Source of the DNA: Rotaria socialis
Taxonomy: Eukaryota > Rotifera > Eurotatoria > Philodinida > Philodinidae
Length of the DNA: 64,000 nucleotides
Reading direction: 5' to 3'
Assembly: GCA_905331475.1 (NCBI GenBank)
Contig: CAJNYU010000063.1
Span: forward strand, 124,001 to 188,000
The notes under the pieces are model-generated. The model did not search any database and was not told the DNA's origin. It worked only from the letters and a program-made list of their open reading frames with translations. Positions 52,885-64,000 of this stretch are shown here, piece after piece. Every line of letters begins with the position of its first letter. Position 1 is the first letter of the stretch. The translations under genes and the position numbers were made by a program.

Positions 52885-54669
52885 ATGGTGAGACAACAAC
52901 ATGATTCCGAACTTGAAATGGAATTAATTCCGCGACAAGTATCAATCGGAATTGATTCATCATCGATGGCATCATCAACAACAAATTCTACAACATCATC
53001 AAAATCATCATTACATTTTATGAGTACGAATAAATTTATTTCATATTTATGCATATATATTCAATAGTTTTCTTTTAGAGAGTTCTGTTACTGTTTGGTT
53101 CATTCCATTAATATTTGCATTAGCCACTTTTTATATGTATATATTATCTACAAATGCACCGCCATTAAAAGACGATAGCGATAGGTAAATTATGCAGACT
53201 AAGTTTTCTTATTTTGACTATTTGAAAAATAAGAATATTTTGTTTTAATCACAATTCTAAGTATTAACAGTTGATCGTCTTAACAATTTGCAATAGAAAT
53301 TAGCTTTGCGATTCAATCCGAGTTGCCTAAAAAGTGTAAAAACATTGAATGCTCGAAAAGTAATGAGACTAAATATTTACTCATTTTTCACTGTTGTTAA
53401 GAAGCCTGCAGAGTTTTGAAAACATTGTATTACAGTAAAGAATTTCTTTTTTCTTTTCTCATATGGATTCAACATGTTTCGCAAGGCTTCAGGCTTAGGA
53501 TTTAATAGTTTACCTTTTAAACGCGCCAAAGTTTAGTTTGACGGAGGAAAATCATCGAATAGTCTTCTTAATTATATATGTTATAGTCATTATCGACCTT
53601 GTTTTCACATAGAATGATGGGTTTCGAAAGTCTCTTTTTTTTTCATTCAAAGCGAGAAAATTTTCATACTAAATAATTATGTGAGTTACCATGAAATTGA
53701 CCAATGTTTGCTTATTTGAAACTTAATTTTTCGAAAAGAATACATTTAATTATATCGGAAAAGAACAAATGTAGAATAGTGCAACGTTTGCCTCTCCGAC
53801 TTTAACTGAATATTCAATGAAAAATATATCGTTTTTTTTATTTAGAGCTACTTTGCGTTTTCCACGAAGTATTGAGGCCCTAAAAAATTTATCAAATACC
53901 TTACAACATTATCGTGATGATCATCTAGCTTATCTTCTATTGCTCTATGGTTCTACGTATTTATACAAGCAATCGTTTTCATTACCAGGCTCCGCTATTT
54001 TGGTATTTTTTATTTTTATTTTCGATGAATATTTATTTTTTATATTTGATAGAATTTACTTGGCGGAGCTCTATTTGGTACATGGTTGGGCTTTCCATTT
54101 TGTTGTTTATTAACAGCAGTTGGTGCTACATTATGCTATTTACTTGTTTCGCATTTCGCTCATAATTTAGTTGTTGAATGTTGTCACAAAAAAATATCAA
54201 TATTACAAAAAAAAGTAATAATTTGTACAACAAAAAAACAAAGCTACGTTCTAATATTGCTGTTTTCTTGCTATGTCAAGGTTGAAGCTGGTCGTGACAA
54301 CCTGTTCTTTGTTTTACTTTTTATGCGAATGGTACCAATGAGTCCAAATTCACTCATTACAATAACATGTCCGTTGCTAAATGTACCGAAAAAAATATTT
54401 TTCTTTTCCATACTATTCGGTTAGTCTAGAAAAGAAAAACTAATTTCATTCTCATAGAAAAATATTCTTTTTCTTCTTTATTGTTAGGTATGGCTCCATA
54501 TACTTTTATAAGTGTGCAAACTGGTTCATTCCTTTCACAATTAAATAGTTTTGATGATTTATTTTCGCTTCGAACATTTCTCACACTTGGTCTTATAGCT
54601 ACTGTAGCTGGTTGTACCGGTCTAGTTATCACACGAGTACGAAGAAACATCTCTCCAACAGTACTGTGA
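52885..54669 (+). CDS. TMEM41A: TMEM41A-like VTT-domain membrane protein
   Basis: Six exons: 52885-53023, 53079-53184, 53846-54002, 54053-54214, 54281-54419 and 54488-54669; 294 residues (human TMEM41A 264). A polar Ser/Thr-rich N-terminal extension precedes the first membrane helix (VTVWFIPLIFALATFYMYIL). The VTT/DedA core shows YLYKQSFSLPGSAIL, then GGALFGTWLGFPFCC, GATLCYLL, and the loop MRMVPMSPNSLITITCPLLN. Closing helices contain MAPYTFISVQTGS, which matches TMEM41A rather than TMEM41B. VTT proteins of the ER act as lipid scramblases in lipid distribution and autophagy (best shown for TMEM41B and VMP1); the role of TMEM41A is less clear. The third intron is 661 bases, long for this locus. 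Confidence 0.93.
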
Positions 54670-55136
54670 TATACATCATACTCATGGCAAACATTTCTAG
54701 TCTTGATTGTTTTTTTTTCTACAAATAAAAATAAAATTATTGAAAAATAAGTCCTCTTATTTTACGTCTGAATTTAAATTTATATGTTAAATATGACTTG
54801 TTTTTCACTAAGAAATAGTTTATGATATTCAAATATATGTATTTTATTACCACGACTATTTTCTAGTCGTTTTCATTCATATGGATACGGACGAATGATT
54901 TTGCATCATTTATTACAGTAAAAACACATCCATTTTCTCTTTTTCTTTCACGTCTTCATTCTATTTGTCCTTCCCAGGATAAATGTATTATTTTTTGTTT
55001 TGTCGTTAACAATACATTAAATGAAATTACACAGCTTTTCTTTTGTTTCTATATTTAGGATATTCATATCGAAAACTCCTTTTAATTGAGATAAAAGTGT
55101 ACATATCCTCTTTTACTTTACTAAATAGGATTATAA
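54670..55136. other. Intergenic, nothing recognised
   Basis: Short AT-rich spacer between TMEM41A and the next gene, with AATAAA-type signals shortly after the TMEM41A stop. Confidence 0.5.
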
Positions 55137-56890
55137 ATGAGTAAATTCCTTCAAAGGGTTAAAGGAATATTTCAGAAGAAAGATCGGTACGTACAAATTC
55201 AAGATTTTTTGTTCACTATATCATTAATGAAAAACAATTCCGCGTTATTTTCAGCATTGATAAGTTACCTCCAGGTGCATATCCGACGCATGCAGGAGAC
55301 CCTTCATTATCACGTACTATCAAACCATCACTTCCACTAGTAAGAAAAAACTATCGTTGTATATACATAAACTCCATTGAAATATGATTGTTATCTTTCA
55401 AGGACGGTGCAGCTAGTGACTACGATATTGAAAGTTTGAACAATTATAATGTACGAGAACAAACTGACGCGCGAGGACAAGTAAAATATTTGACTTGAAA
55501 AATGATAGATGTTTTATGGTCTCGCTGTCTCTTTTAGCAACTATATCCTAATCGAAATGGAGGATTGTATGGAGACGGTTTTCAGAATTCTTCTCCTAGT
55601 ACTATGAATACTTCTAGTGCTGCATATAAGGACGCACCAACTGGTTCCTTAATGAATAATACTATAAATTATCCATCAAACATCAATCCTAATCCGCCAC
55701 CAATTAATTTAGCGAAGTCAAGTCTTCCATTAGTGTCAACGTCGCTAAATAATACAGGAACAGGACTAAATCCTACTAATATACCAACAAACAACCCTAT
55801 AACATCATTCAGTGGTTTTCCTCCTGCTATGAACCCTAGCCAGCCAGCTCCAGCTCCAACAAACAATCCTTTATCAGCAATTGGCAGTTTTCCTCCTGGT
55901 ATGAATCCTAATCAACCAGCTCCAGCTCCAACAAATAACGCTACAACATCATTCAATGGTTTTCCCGCTGATATGAACCTTAACCAGTCAGCTCCAGCTC
56001 CAACAAATAATCCTCCAATTGTAAATATCAATCAAGCCCAAACATCGCCATCCTCAACAAACAATGCACCATCTTCTTTCAGTAAATTCCTACCTGGACT
56101 CGGTGGTAACAAGTCAACATCAACTACAACGACAAACGATCCGCAAACAACTCAAACCAATTATCCTTCAATTATGAATTCACCATCACAATTCCCTTCA
56201 ACACAAGTGCCTTCAATGAACGATTCAAATTACTCAACGAATTCTCAATCAAAGCCTATAATGAAACCTATATTATCATTTCAAAATCAATCACACGCTA
56301 ACGGAGACAATGGCGATGATAATGGATCTCGTCTCGAATTGGATTTTCCCATTGAAAATGTTCTAGCCGATTCTAACATTCCTTCTGCTATGGCGATTAA
56401 AATTAATGAAACTATTGAGAGAGATCGTCTTGGCAATGCTTATCATATTAATCGTTACACAATTGAACCACCAATGCAACGCATATATATTGGTAATGAT
56501 GAACCGATTACTCGTCGTTTATCTAATAATAATTTTCATGTTGGCACAAGACATATAACTGAAATTGAAAATTTTAATCCAAATTTATTATCGAATAATA
56601 TAATTGATTGTCAGAGATTGACTGGGCAGCATCATCGACATCATTCTCAATCGGACGCGTCACTGGATGATTATCTTGATCAACTAATTCGTAAATCAGG
56701 CGGTACTGTTATTCAGGCCCAAAGTTTTCAACATTTACAACAACTAATCAATCAATATATATCTCATTATCAATTCATGCCAACACAATCATCAACAAAT
56801 CCTCCTCCATTAGATACGAATAATATTAAGGAACCGGTTTTCTATTATACAGCACGTGCTCTACCAACCGATCCGATGGCACATTATTAG
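55137..56890 (+). CDS. Unrecognised protein with PAPTNNP tandem repeats
   Basis: Four exons: 55137-55186, 55255-55339, 55403-55480 and 55538-56890; 521 residues, phase-consistent. The N-terminus is basic and amphipathic (MSKFLQRVKGIFQKKDRIDK), followed by PPGAYPTHAGDPSLSRTIKP. The central region is Asn/Pro/Ser/Thr-rich with at least three tandem units of about 21-24 residues, each ending in APAPTNNP or APAPTNNA after FPPxMNP-type sequence. The C-terminal third looks more ordered: MAIKINETIERDRLGNAYHI, ITEIENFNPN, then LDDYLDQLIRKSGGTVIQAQ followed by SFQHLQQLINQYI, ending DPMAHY. No signal peptide or membrane span. I do not recognise a family and give no function. Consistent splicing and a conserved-looking C-terminus argue that it is a real gene. 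Confidence 0.7.
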
Positions 56891-57737
56891 AAAGAAATTT
56901 TCATTTATTTTAATAAAAAAAAAGAAAAGAAATACTATTCATCGTTGTATTGTTCATGTCAATATATCAAACATAGGATCAAAATGGAATCATTTGGTTT
57001 TCAAGCTAACGAGTTCATTTTGGTTCAAATGAGCTCTTCTTAATACTATATGTTCGAATTTAAATAGTAGGATTAAAATTTTTAAAATTATAAAAGTCAG
57101 TTTTCGTCATGAAACTTAATGCAATATTTGAATTTCAAAAAGAAAAGTATTAAATCATTATCTTCTTGATTATTACATATCATCAAGATTATTATCTTGG
57201 ATCAATGGGCAAAAGTCTTAGAAGATATAAGCAGAAGCTGTACTAACACACTCTCTCTCTCTTCGATATATTGAAGCTATAGAATTTATGCATTATTTTG
57301 TACGTAGTACAAACAAAATTAGTCGAAATTAGTGTTTGTCTATCTTTACTTGCTAGAAAACTGACTGAATTTTTCATCACAGATTAGTATCAATGCTTCT
57401 TGGGTAAATATCTGTTAAAATCTTAAGAACTAGAAACGGTCGCTCTTCGTCTCATCCTTTTTTTAAAAGTATGATCCATCTTATAGAATTCACAAAGAAA
57501 ATTTTCATAGCTACTAGAAACTGCTCTGGATTGTCTAATTGTGCTCGAGAGTTTAGACTTTCGCCTTGCATATGAACATCTGTAGACAAGCGCCATCTGT
57601 ATTGATGTTCACAATGCCGATTAGTTTATTTGATAGAACAAATCAGAGACGATTTGTTTTTAATTGTCCCTTAATCCATCCATCTATGGTCAGCATTTCA
57701 TTCAAAAACAAAATCAGATCGATCACTAAAATAAGAT
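56891..57737. other. Intergenic, nothing recognised
   Basis: AT-rich spacer upstream of ORC2. An ATAAAATAAG stretch immediately before the ORC2 ATG could act as an acceptor, but it is weak. Confidence 0.45.
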
Positions 57738-59930
57738 ATGACAGCAAATCGTCCAGTACCAATTGTTGTCGTCTCATCTGAAAGCATTCCAAATAAAATT
57801 CGTAATATCGATGATATTGAATATGAACTATCGCAAAGTTTTGTTCCATTAAGTAAGTATTCTATAAGAAGTCAAAGAAAATTTTGCAATCTTAAATCTT
57901 TCTTAGAATCAACACCATCACGAAAAAGTAAAGGTCGATCTTTAATCAAATGTAAGTTTGCTTGTTTTAAATTAAACAATCAATTGATTATCTTTTATTA
58001 GATAAAAGTGCTCCACCAATATCAATAGTAACGGATGAAAATGAGGAAATCAAAGAGAATGAAATCACTCGATTACATGTTATTTCACATATTCTACCTC
58101 GATTTCCTGTTCGTCATGGTAAGCTAGGTCTTATAAAAAAAAAGAGTCCGGATATGCATTTTTCTCTTGAAGGTATTCTTAAACAAAAACGTAAGCAATC
58201 ATCAAAGAAAAAGGTTTTAACTGAAAAAAGTAAGCATGTCTTTTTTGTTTAAATTCTATTTTTTTAAGTTATTTATTTTCACTACAGCTTCTGATAATAC
58301 TATGCAATTTGAGAATATGGATAAACTTCTTGAATCAAATTTATCCAATGATGATGTAAAAAGATTATTTTCTATTCATTCTTTTTACCAATTGGGTTTT
58401 GTTGTTGATATTTTAGGTTGATACAATAAAAAAGAAAAAATTTAAGAGTAACTTAATACAGTTGACTCCTGACGATCTTCAACAGACAGCATTGAAAATT
58501 CAAGGCAAATATTTTCATGGAAAAACAAGTGATTATGTAAAACTTTATGTTCTTCAGGGAACTGAGCTCGAAGAATGGTTTCGATATTTAAGGTTCGTTT
58601 CACACTCAAATTGTTTGTTAATAATCATTTTGTTGTTTTTTTTTCGTTTAGGGCTGGTTTCAATATTCTTTTGCATGGTGTTGGCTCGAAAAAGTCGCTC
58701 GTATCAGTTTTCTTCAAGAAATATTTAAAAAATGAATATCTTACATTTACTATTAATGGATTTTTGCCTAATATTACGATTAAACAAGTAAATATCCAAT
58801 CATTTTTGACTTTTCGAACATTTTCTATGAGAAACGAAAACAAATTGCCAAGTCTATCTGCTACATTTTTAAGATTAAATAATCTAGCAGCTCATGTTTT
58901 GCATGAGTATGCGAACACGCCAAGGCTCCTTTCCTATCATAGAGCCTGTTTTATTATTCTAGGTTCTTCAAACAATTTGTTATTGTCCAGAGATGAATAT
59001 TGCTCAATCGAACAACAATGAAGAATGCATACACGATATAATCAAGAAGCTGAAAAAAGAAAGTAAGCTAATCGAAATCTTTCTCTACAACGTACTATTT
59101 TTCATTTATTCTAGAATTACATATTTATTTATTGATAAATAATATCGATGGAATGAATTTTCGTAATACCAATGTACAAAACATATTTAAATTAGCAGCT
59201 CAATGCCAATATATTCACATTCTTGCTACTATCGATCATATTCATGCACCATTAAGTAAAAGAAATGTTTTTTTTGTTGACTTCATATGATTTCTAATTT
59301 TATTTGCATATAGTCTGGAATCAGCAAAGTCTTAATAGTTTCCGATGGATATGGTATGCTGTACATACATGGTAAGTTCACAGTTCGATAAGAATAAATT
59401 TAACTTCGATCATCTAGGTTACCTTATATTGACGAAACAACTAATGAAAGACTTAATACAATTCGTTTGAAAACAAGTAAAGAATTTTTCATTTTATGAC
59501 GTTCGTATTAACAAAAACTTTAATATTTAGGTCAATTATCAATCAGTGCTGTTGAACATGTTATTGAAAGTTTAACACCGAATGCTCGACGCATTTTTCG
59601 TTTACTTGTTGAAGCATTTTTGGCTAATAACAATTCCAAAGATTACGAGGGTAAGCCTATTGGAAGGCTCGAATGAAAGATTTTTGTTCGAAAACATATG
59701 AACTAAAAACTTCTGATCTATTTTTAGGCATGAAATTTACGGAATTATATGAACAATGTAAACGTTCATTTTATGTAAATAATGAACAAAATCTTCGGTT
59801 ACAATTAATTGAATTTATCGACCATCGTCTTATTAAACTTGGCAAAAGTGCAAATGATGGACAAGAAATCGTTCGATTACTTATCGCTGAACAAGATATT
59901 GTTAAACAGTTATTGGATAAACTCAAATAA
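57738..59930 (+). CDS. ORC2: Origin recognition complex subunit 2
   Basis: Twelve exons: 57738-57852, 57907-57951, 58002-58229, 58288-58355, 58417-58592, 58652-58787, 58963-59062, 59115-59255, 59314-59371, 59418-59476, 59531-59650 and 59728-59930; 482 residues (human ORC2 577, the difference being in the disordered N-terminus). The N-terminal quarter is basic and low complexity (TPSRKSKGRS, KQKRKQSSKKK). The AAA+-like core begins near ELEEWFRYLRAGFNILLHG, with VGSKKSL as the diverged P-loop region. Then follow TINGFLPNITIKQ, LLINNIDGMNF, LATIDHIHAPL and WIWYAVHTW. The C-terminal winged-helix part has ESLTPNARRIFRLLV and FTELYEQCKRSFYVNN. ORC2 helps load MCM2-7 at replication origins in the nucleus. 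RBBP5 begins only 160 bases downstream. Confidence 0.93.
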
Positions 59931-60089
59931 TCTTCAGTCATTTAAATAGAATAACGAATTAGATAATCAATGTCAGATAGCTATATTTTTTCTCTTACGA
60001 TAAATTTCTTTTTCTATTTGTATCTACATGCAATAAAAAAAATAGATAATTGCGATGGGCTTCGCTTTATTTTTTTTGTAGATGAAAAA

Positions 60090-62138
60090 ATGAACATAGA
60101 ATTACTTTCTACATTTCAACAAAACTATCCTGAAGAATTCGATGGCACACTTGACTGTGCATCGATGGCTGTTTGTTGTGCTTTTAATAAAGTTGGTAAG
60201 TATATCTTAAAAGAAAAAACATCCGAAAAGCAATAGAAATCTATTTATTTCCATAAACAGGCTCAATGTTAGCTGTCGGCTGTTCCGATGGTCGTCTTGT
60301 TATATGGGATTTTTTAACGCGTGGTATAGCAAAAATAATCTGCGCCGATTGGTCGCCGATATGTTGTATATCATGGTCAAAGAAATCGGATTTAATAGCA
60401 ACATCATCAACAGATAATACAGTTTGCATTTGGTTTACATCGACTGGACGTTGTCGTACACGTATATCATGTATTCAATCACCAATACTTAAAGTTCAAT
60501 TTCATCCACGAAATTCAGCGTATTTACTCATATGTCCAATGAAACATCCACCTGTTCTAATCGATAACAATGGTAAACATACAATAGTTACAATCGACGA
60601 TGAACCTAATGATATTATATCAACATTTGATCGAAAAGGTGAACATATTATATTGGGTAATAGTCGAGGTTTAATTGTCGTTAAAACATTTTCCGATTTA
60701 AAAACAATTTCATCATTTCGAATTACAACTGGAACAAATACAAATACAGTATTAAGACATATTGAAATTCCACGACGAGGTAAGAAGAAACACACGATCT
60801 ATGTAGACTTAGAGGAGCGTGATTGCCGATGTGAAATTCATTGAATAAATGTCTTTTTTGTTTTGTTTAGGTCAATATTGTCTAGTTAATACAAGTGATC
60901 GAATAATTCGAATCTATAGCTATGCTGAAATGTTATCATGTGGTATTGGCCATGATCTTGAACCTAAACAAAAACTTCAAGATCTTGTTAATAAATCGTT
61001 ATGGCGTAAATGTTGTTGGTCAGGTGATGGTGAATATATTTGTGGTGCTTCATCTCGACAACATTCATTATATATATGGGAAACAGTATCGGGTAATCTA
61101 GTTAAAATTTTACATGGTACAAAAGGTGAAGCTTTAGCTGATGTATGTTGGCATCCTGTACGTCCAATAATAGCCAGTATATCGAGTGGTGTTGTATCCA
61201 TATGGTCTCATTCTCAAGTTGAAAATTGGTCAGCATTTGCACCAGATTTTCGTGAACTTGAAGAGAATGTTGAATATCATGAGCGTGAATCTGAATTCGA
61301 TGTTAAAGATGAAGATCGTAGTTTAGACGGTTTAGATTATGCTGGTTCACCTAATAAACGGCAACGTTTAGATAACAACGGAAAATTAAAAAATGCCGAT
61401 GATGATGAAATTGATATTGACGTTGTTACTGATCAACGCATTGAAGCACTAGTATCAAGTGATGATGATGATATTAATGATCAACTTGTCTATTTACCAG
61501 TTGCACCGGATATTGAAGATCCTGATATTGAATTTCCAACACCTATAACTAATATACCTAAGACTCGTGCAGCAAGTCCATCGTTTCAAACACGGGTTAC
61601 AGCCGATGAAACATATGATATTCAACTGAAAATACCGCCTGTTCAAGATGTTCATCCCTATTTTGGCGGAACAAAACAGCCACGATCAACCATGAATACA
61701 TTGATCAATACTCAGGATTCCATAGGTACTAAACGTGAAATGAAAGGTCGTCGTAAAATACATCATCATCATCATCACCACCATCATCATCATGATCATC
61801 ATCATCAATTTCAACATCAAAATTCTCTTCTACAACCAGAACAAGTCCACCAACAAACCATTCTATTGCCGAAATCAATCGATGCAGCCGTAGCAACTGT
61901 TACAAATAATCAAAAACGACCATTAGGAGCACCAACATCAGAAATTCGAGGACAACGTGCACGTTCAGCTCGTCTTGAAGGTAAAAAAGCAGCGGCTACA
62001 ACACCAACTGTAGCTAATACACAAACATTCGTATCGACTACAACAACAACAGAAGAGATAACTAATACGTCACGTACGAAACGTGTTAGTCATCATACAC
62101 ATTCAACCGATAATGATGCTGACTTTGTGCCACATTGA
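60090..62138 (+). CDS. RBBP5: RBBP5, WD40 subunit of SET1/MLL histone methyltransferase complexes
   Basis: Three exons: 60090-60195, 60261-60779 and 60871-62138; 630 residues. The start MNIELLSTFQQNYPEEFDGT matches RBBP5, and a splice-acceptor-like TTTTTGTAG lies ten bases upstream. WD40 repeats include LAVGCSDGRLVIWDFLTRG, ILKVQFHPR, KCCWSGDGEYICGASSRQH and HPVRPIIASISSGVVSIW. After the propeller comes the conserved acidic hinge EYHERESEFDVKDEDRS, the ASH2L-binding and methyltransferase-activating segment. Then a DEIDIDVVTDQ-like WDR5-binding segment and YLPVAPDIEDPDIE follow. The C-terminal tail is longer and less conserved than in vertebrates and carries a His-rich run (about 61761-61807). 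RBBP5 is a core subunit for H3K4 methylation in the nucleus. Confidence 0.95.
61761..61807 (+). repeat. His-codon (CAT/CAC) run inside RBBP5
   Basis: A stretch of CAT/CAC codons encoding about 14 histidines, interrupted by one Asp, in the disordered RBBP5 tail; likely length-variable. Confidence 0.9.
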
Positions 62139-62682
62139 AAATATCTTTATTGATTTGATATTGTTTATTTTTCTGTTGTTGTTTAGTATTAGAATCTCTT
62201 TTGTATGAGAGTTCGTTGTGATTTGTTTTTGTTTGTTTTGTAAATTGTATTCTTTTCTTCTTTTTTTTTTCGTTTTAAACGTGCACAAAATGATTATATA
62301 TTTAGAGGAAAACTACTTGTCTCTTTTGTTTTGTTATCTAGGATAAAAAATATGATTGAGAAAGTTTTCCGATTATCAGAATTATAAAATATATATTGAA
62401 AGAATAGAGCATAGAAATAATTTCAGTATCTCGTAGTACATTTTGAAGAAAAAATTCTAACGTTCTTATTGTTTACGTGAAAAAGCATGAACTCTTTCTT
62501 TTCAATCAAATTTTATAATTCTATGTCGAATTTTAATTATCTGTATATATTAAATTTGAACAAATTGCATGACAAAAATCTATTTGATTTGTTTCGTATT
62601 TGTAAATACTATTGATAAAGATAAAAAAAAAATGCTAAAAATCTTTTTTTCTTTTCTTCAGTATTTTTTCTACGTTGAAAAT
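62139..62682. other. Intergenic between RBBP5 and TSFM
   Basis: T-rich after the RBBP5 stop. The frame of TSFM is open upstream to an ATG at 62632. A polypyrimidine stretch ending CTTCAG at 62661 lies 21 bases before the preferred TSFM start and could be a splice acceptor. Confidence 0.5.
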
Positions 62683-64000
62683 ATGCTTGTCTGGCGACGT
62701 TTTATTCATTCGAGTGTACCACGATATTTATCTCAATCAGCTGCTGCGGCAAATACAACATCGCCATTGAGTGTCTTACGGAAAAAAACGGGTTATTCAT
62801 TATCTCATTGTCGGGCAGCACTTCAACAATTTAATGATAATCTTGAACAAGTAAATTTGTTCTCATTGAGAAAAGATTCTTCTAGTAAAAGTTTTTGATA
62901 TTTCTAAGGCTGAAACATGGCTTCATCAACGTGCTCAAGCTGAAGGTTGGAGTCGAGCAACAAAATTACAAAGTCGTGCTGCATCACAAGGTTTGATTGG
63001 TATTGTAACTAATGCAGATGCAGCTGCTATGGTTGAGGTTTGTAGAAATTAAGATCATAAATTATTTTATAACTATTTATTTGTTTAGATTAACTGTGAA
63101 ACAGATTTCGTGGCTAAGAATGAGAAATTTCAGCAGCTTGTTTCTCAAGTTGCAAATAGTTTAATTGCAAATCAAAAGGATAAAGCACAAGAAAAGGTTT
63201 TATATTTCATTTAAAATTCTTTCTTTTTTTTTCTCACTCTATTTCTTTAAAGGCATTCTATGATAAAGATACTCTAGCCGCATTACCTTCGATTGATGAT
63301 CGTTCAAAAACATTAGCTGATATTGCAGCTCTTTGTGTTGGAACTGTAGGAGAAAATGTTGTTCTAAGACGTGGCATCGTATTTAATGGTAAAAATAATC
63401 AACTATTAGCTAGTTATTGCCATGGACAAGTCAATAGTACAAGTACAGATACGTGTCGTATGGGAAGATATGGTGCACTTGTTAATTATTCTCAAATTGA
63501 TCCAACGAAAACACATACGTCTGACGTATGAATATTTGTACTATAAAAAAAAATATCATTTTTTTCTTAAAATTTATGTTTAGGATGAAAACACTTCGAC
63601 ATCGCCTTCAGTTATATTGACACGTTCCTATCCGTTACGAACAATTTGTGAAAATAATTTTCAGAAACCTATTGAATTAAGTACGTATCTTGATCAAGAA
63701 GATGAAGCTAGTCAACTTCATGAATATCTCAATGGATATGTTTATGCATTACCCTCACGTGAAACTACACATGATTTACTTATCAAAAATTTAACTGCAC
63801 AAATTGAACAACAACAAATAAAAAATGTTCATTTACTTCCAATGAATATTCGTACACAAACACCTGATCCTACTTACATCTACTATCCAAGTTTATGTCT
63901 CAGTATTCGAGCACCAAAATCTGATCAAGCAATAACTCGTGAACCAGTCATTATCGTTGAGCTTGTTACGCCAACAACTGAACGTTTAATATTGCACGAA
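62683..64000 (+). CDS. TSFM: Mitochondrial elongation factor Ts fused to a Uma2-like nuclease domain (partial, runs off the window)
   Basis: Exons: 62683-62850, 62909-63037, 63089-63196, 63253-63525 and 63584-64000 (open to the edge); 365 residues visible. The N-terminus (MLVWRRFIHSSVPRYLSQS) is a mitochondrial presequence. The EF-Ts part has LRKKTGYSLSHCRAALQQF, AETWLHQRAQAEGW and EINCETDFVAKNEKF, the motif contacting EF-Tu. It continues to MGRYGALVN, where EF-Ts normally goes on to its LGQHVVG block. Instead the next in-frame exon encodes a Uma2-like pattern: HEYLNGYVYAL (E273), TTHDLLIKNL, YYPS (Ser at the usual Asp), and PVIIVELVTPTTE (E352). Uma2 (PF05685) proteins are PD-(D/E)XK-like and common in cyanobacteria. 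Whether the EF-Ts C-terminus follows cannot be seen. Reading through the intron instead gives a stop two codons after D226. EF-Ts identity is near certain; the Uma2 call rests on motif order. Confidence 0.85.

Overview
This is an AT-rich nuclear fragment from an animal. The genes are split by many short GT-AG introns (mostly about 50-110 bases), the proteins resemble animal orthologs along their whole length, and cilia (DNAAF1), mitosis (PLK1), chromatin (HP1, RBBP5) and animal membrane-traffic genes are present. Compact genes, an intronless bacterial-looking membrane phosphodiesterase and splice-acceptor-like sites just before several start codons would suit a rotifer, perhaps a bdelloid. That assignment is inference and not proven by the sequence. 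I joined exons by hand from splice sites, reading phase and family similarity. In every multi-exon gene called with confidence above 0.8 the exon lengths add up to an open frame.

Layout. Bases 1-12.5 kb hold two minus-strand genes for Golgi and endosome proteins: TMEM115, and TGFBRAP1 (a VPS3-like CORVET subunit). TGFBRAP1 has 16 coding exons and a 4-kb intron that contains a small same-strand gene for a secreted, probably GPI-anchored protein. Bases 12.5-15.6 kb are non-coding between divergent genes. From 15.6 to 30.7 kb the plus strand carries TIMM29, vigilin (HDLBP, with a 0.67-kb hairpin element in an intron), GPN1, an orphan membrane-protein exon and an ABCG2-like transporter. Bases 31-35 kb form an accessory island: a hAT-type miniature element with a perfect 8-bp target duplication, the intronless phosphodiesterase, and a second hairpin element. 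The only two undetermined bases in the window lie inside these two elements.

Bases 37.7-38.5 kb encode HP1. The 38.5-41.5 kb stretch is gene-poor, with one clear small inverted-repeat element and one doubtful larger one. From 41.5 to 47.6 kb the minus strand carries PLK1, whose activation loop is split over 26- and 27-base exons, and DNAAF1. From 50.3 to 64 kb the plus strand carries a Q/P-rich protein, TMEM41A, an unrecognised protein with PAPTNNP repeats, and then the closely spaced series ORC2, RBBP5 and mitochondrial EF-Ts (TSFM).

The most unusual item is at the right edge. The TSFM frame is spliced into an exon that looks like a Uma2-type (PD-(D/E)XK-like) nuclease domain, a combination I do not know from any EF-Ts. 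The gene runs off the window, so its end cannot be seen. Most other genes are ordinary conserved housekeeping genes of trafficking, translation, chromatin and cell division; I see no operon-like functional pathway linking them apart from the tight ORC2-RBBP5-TSFM spacing.
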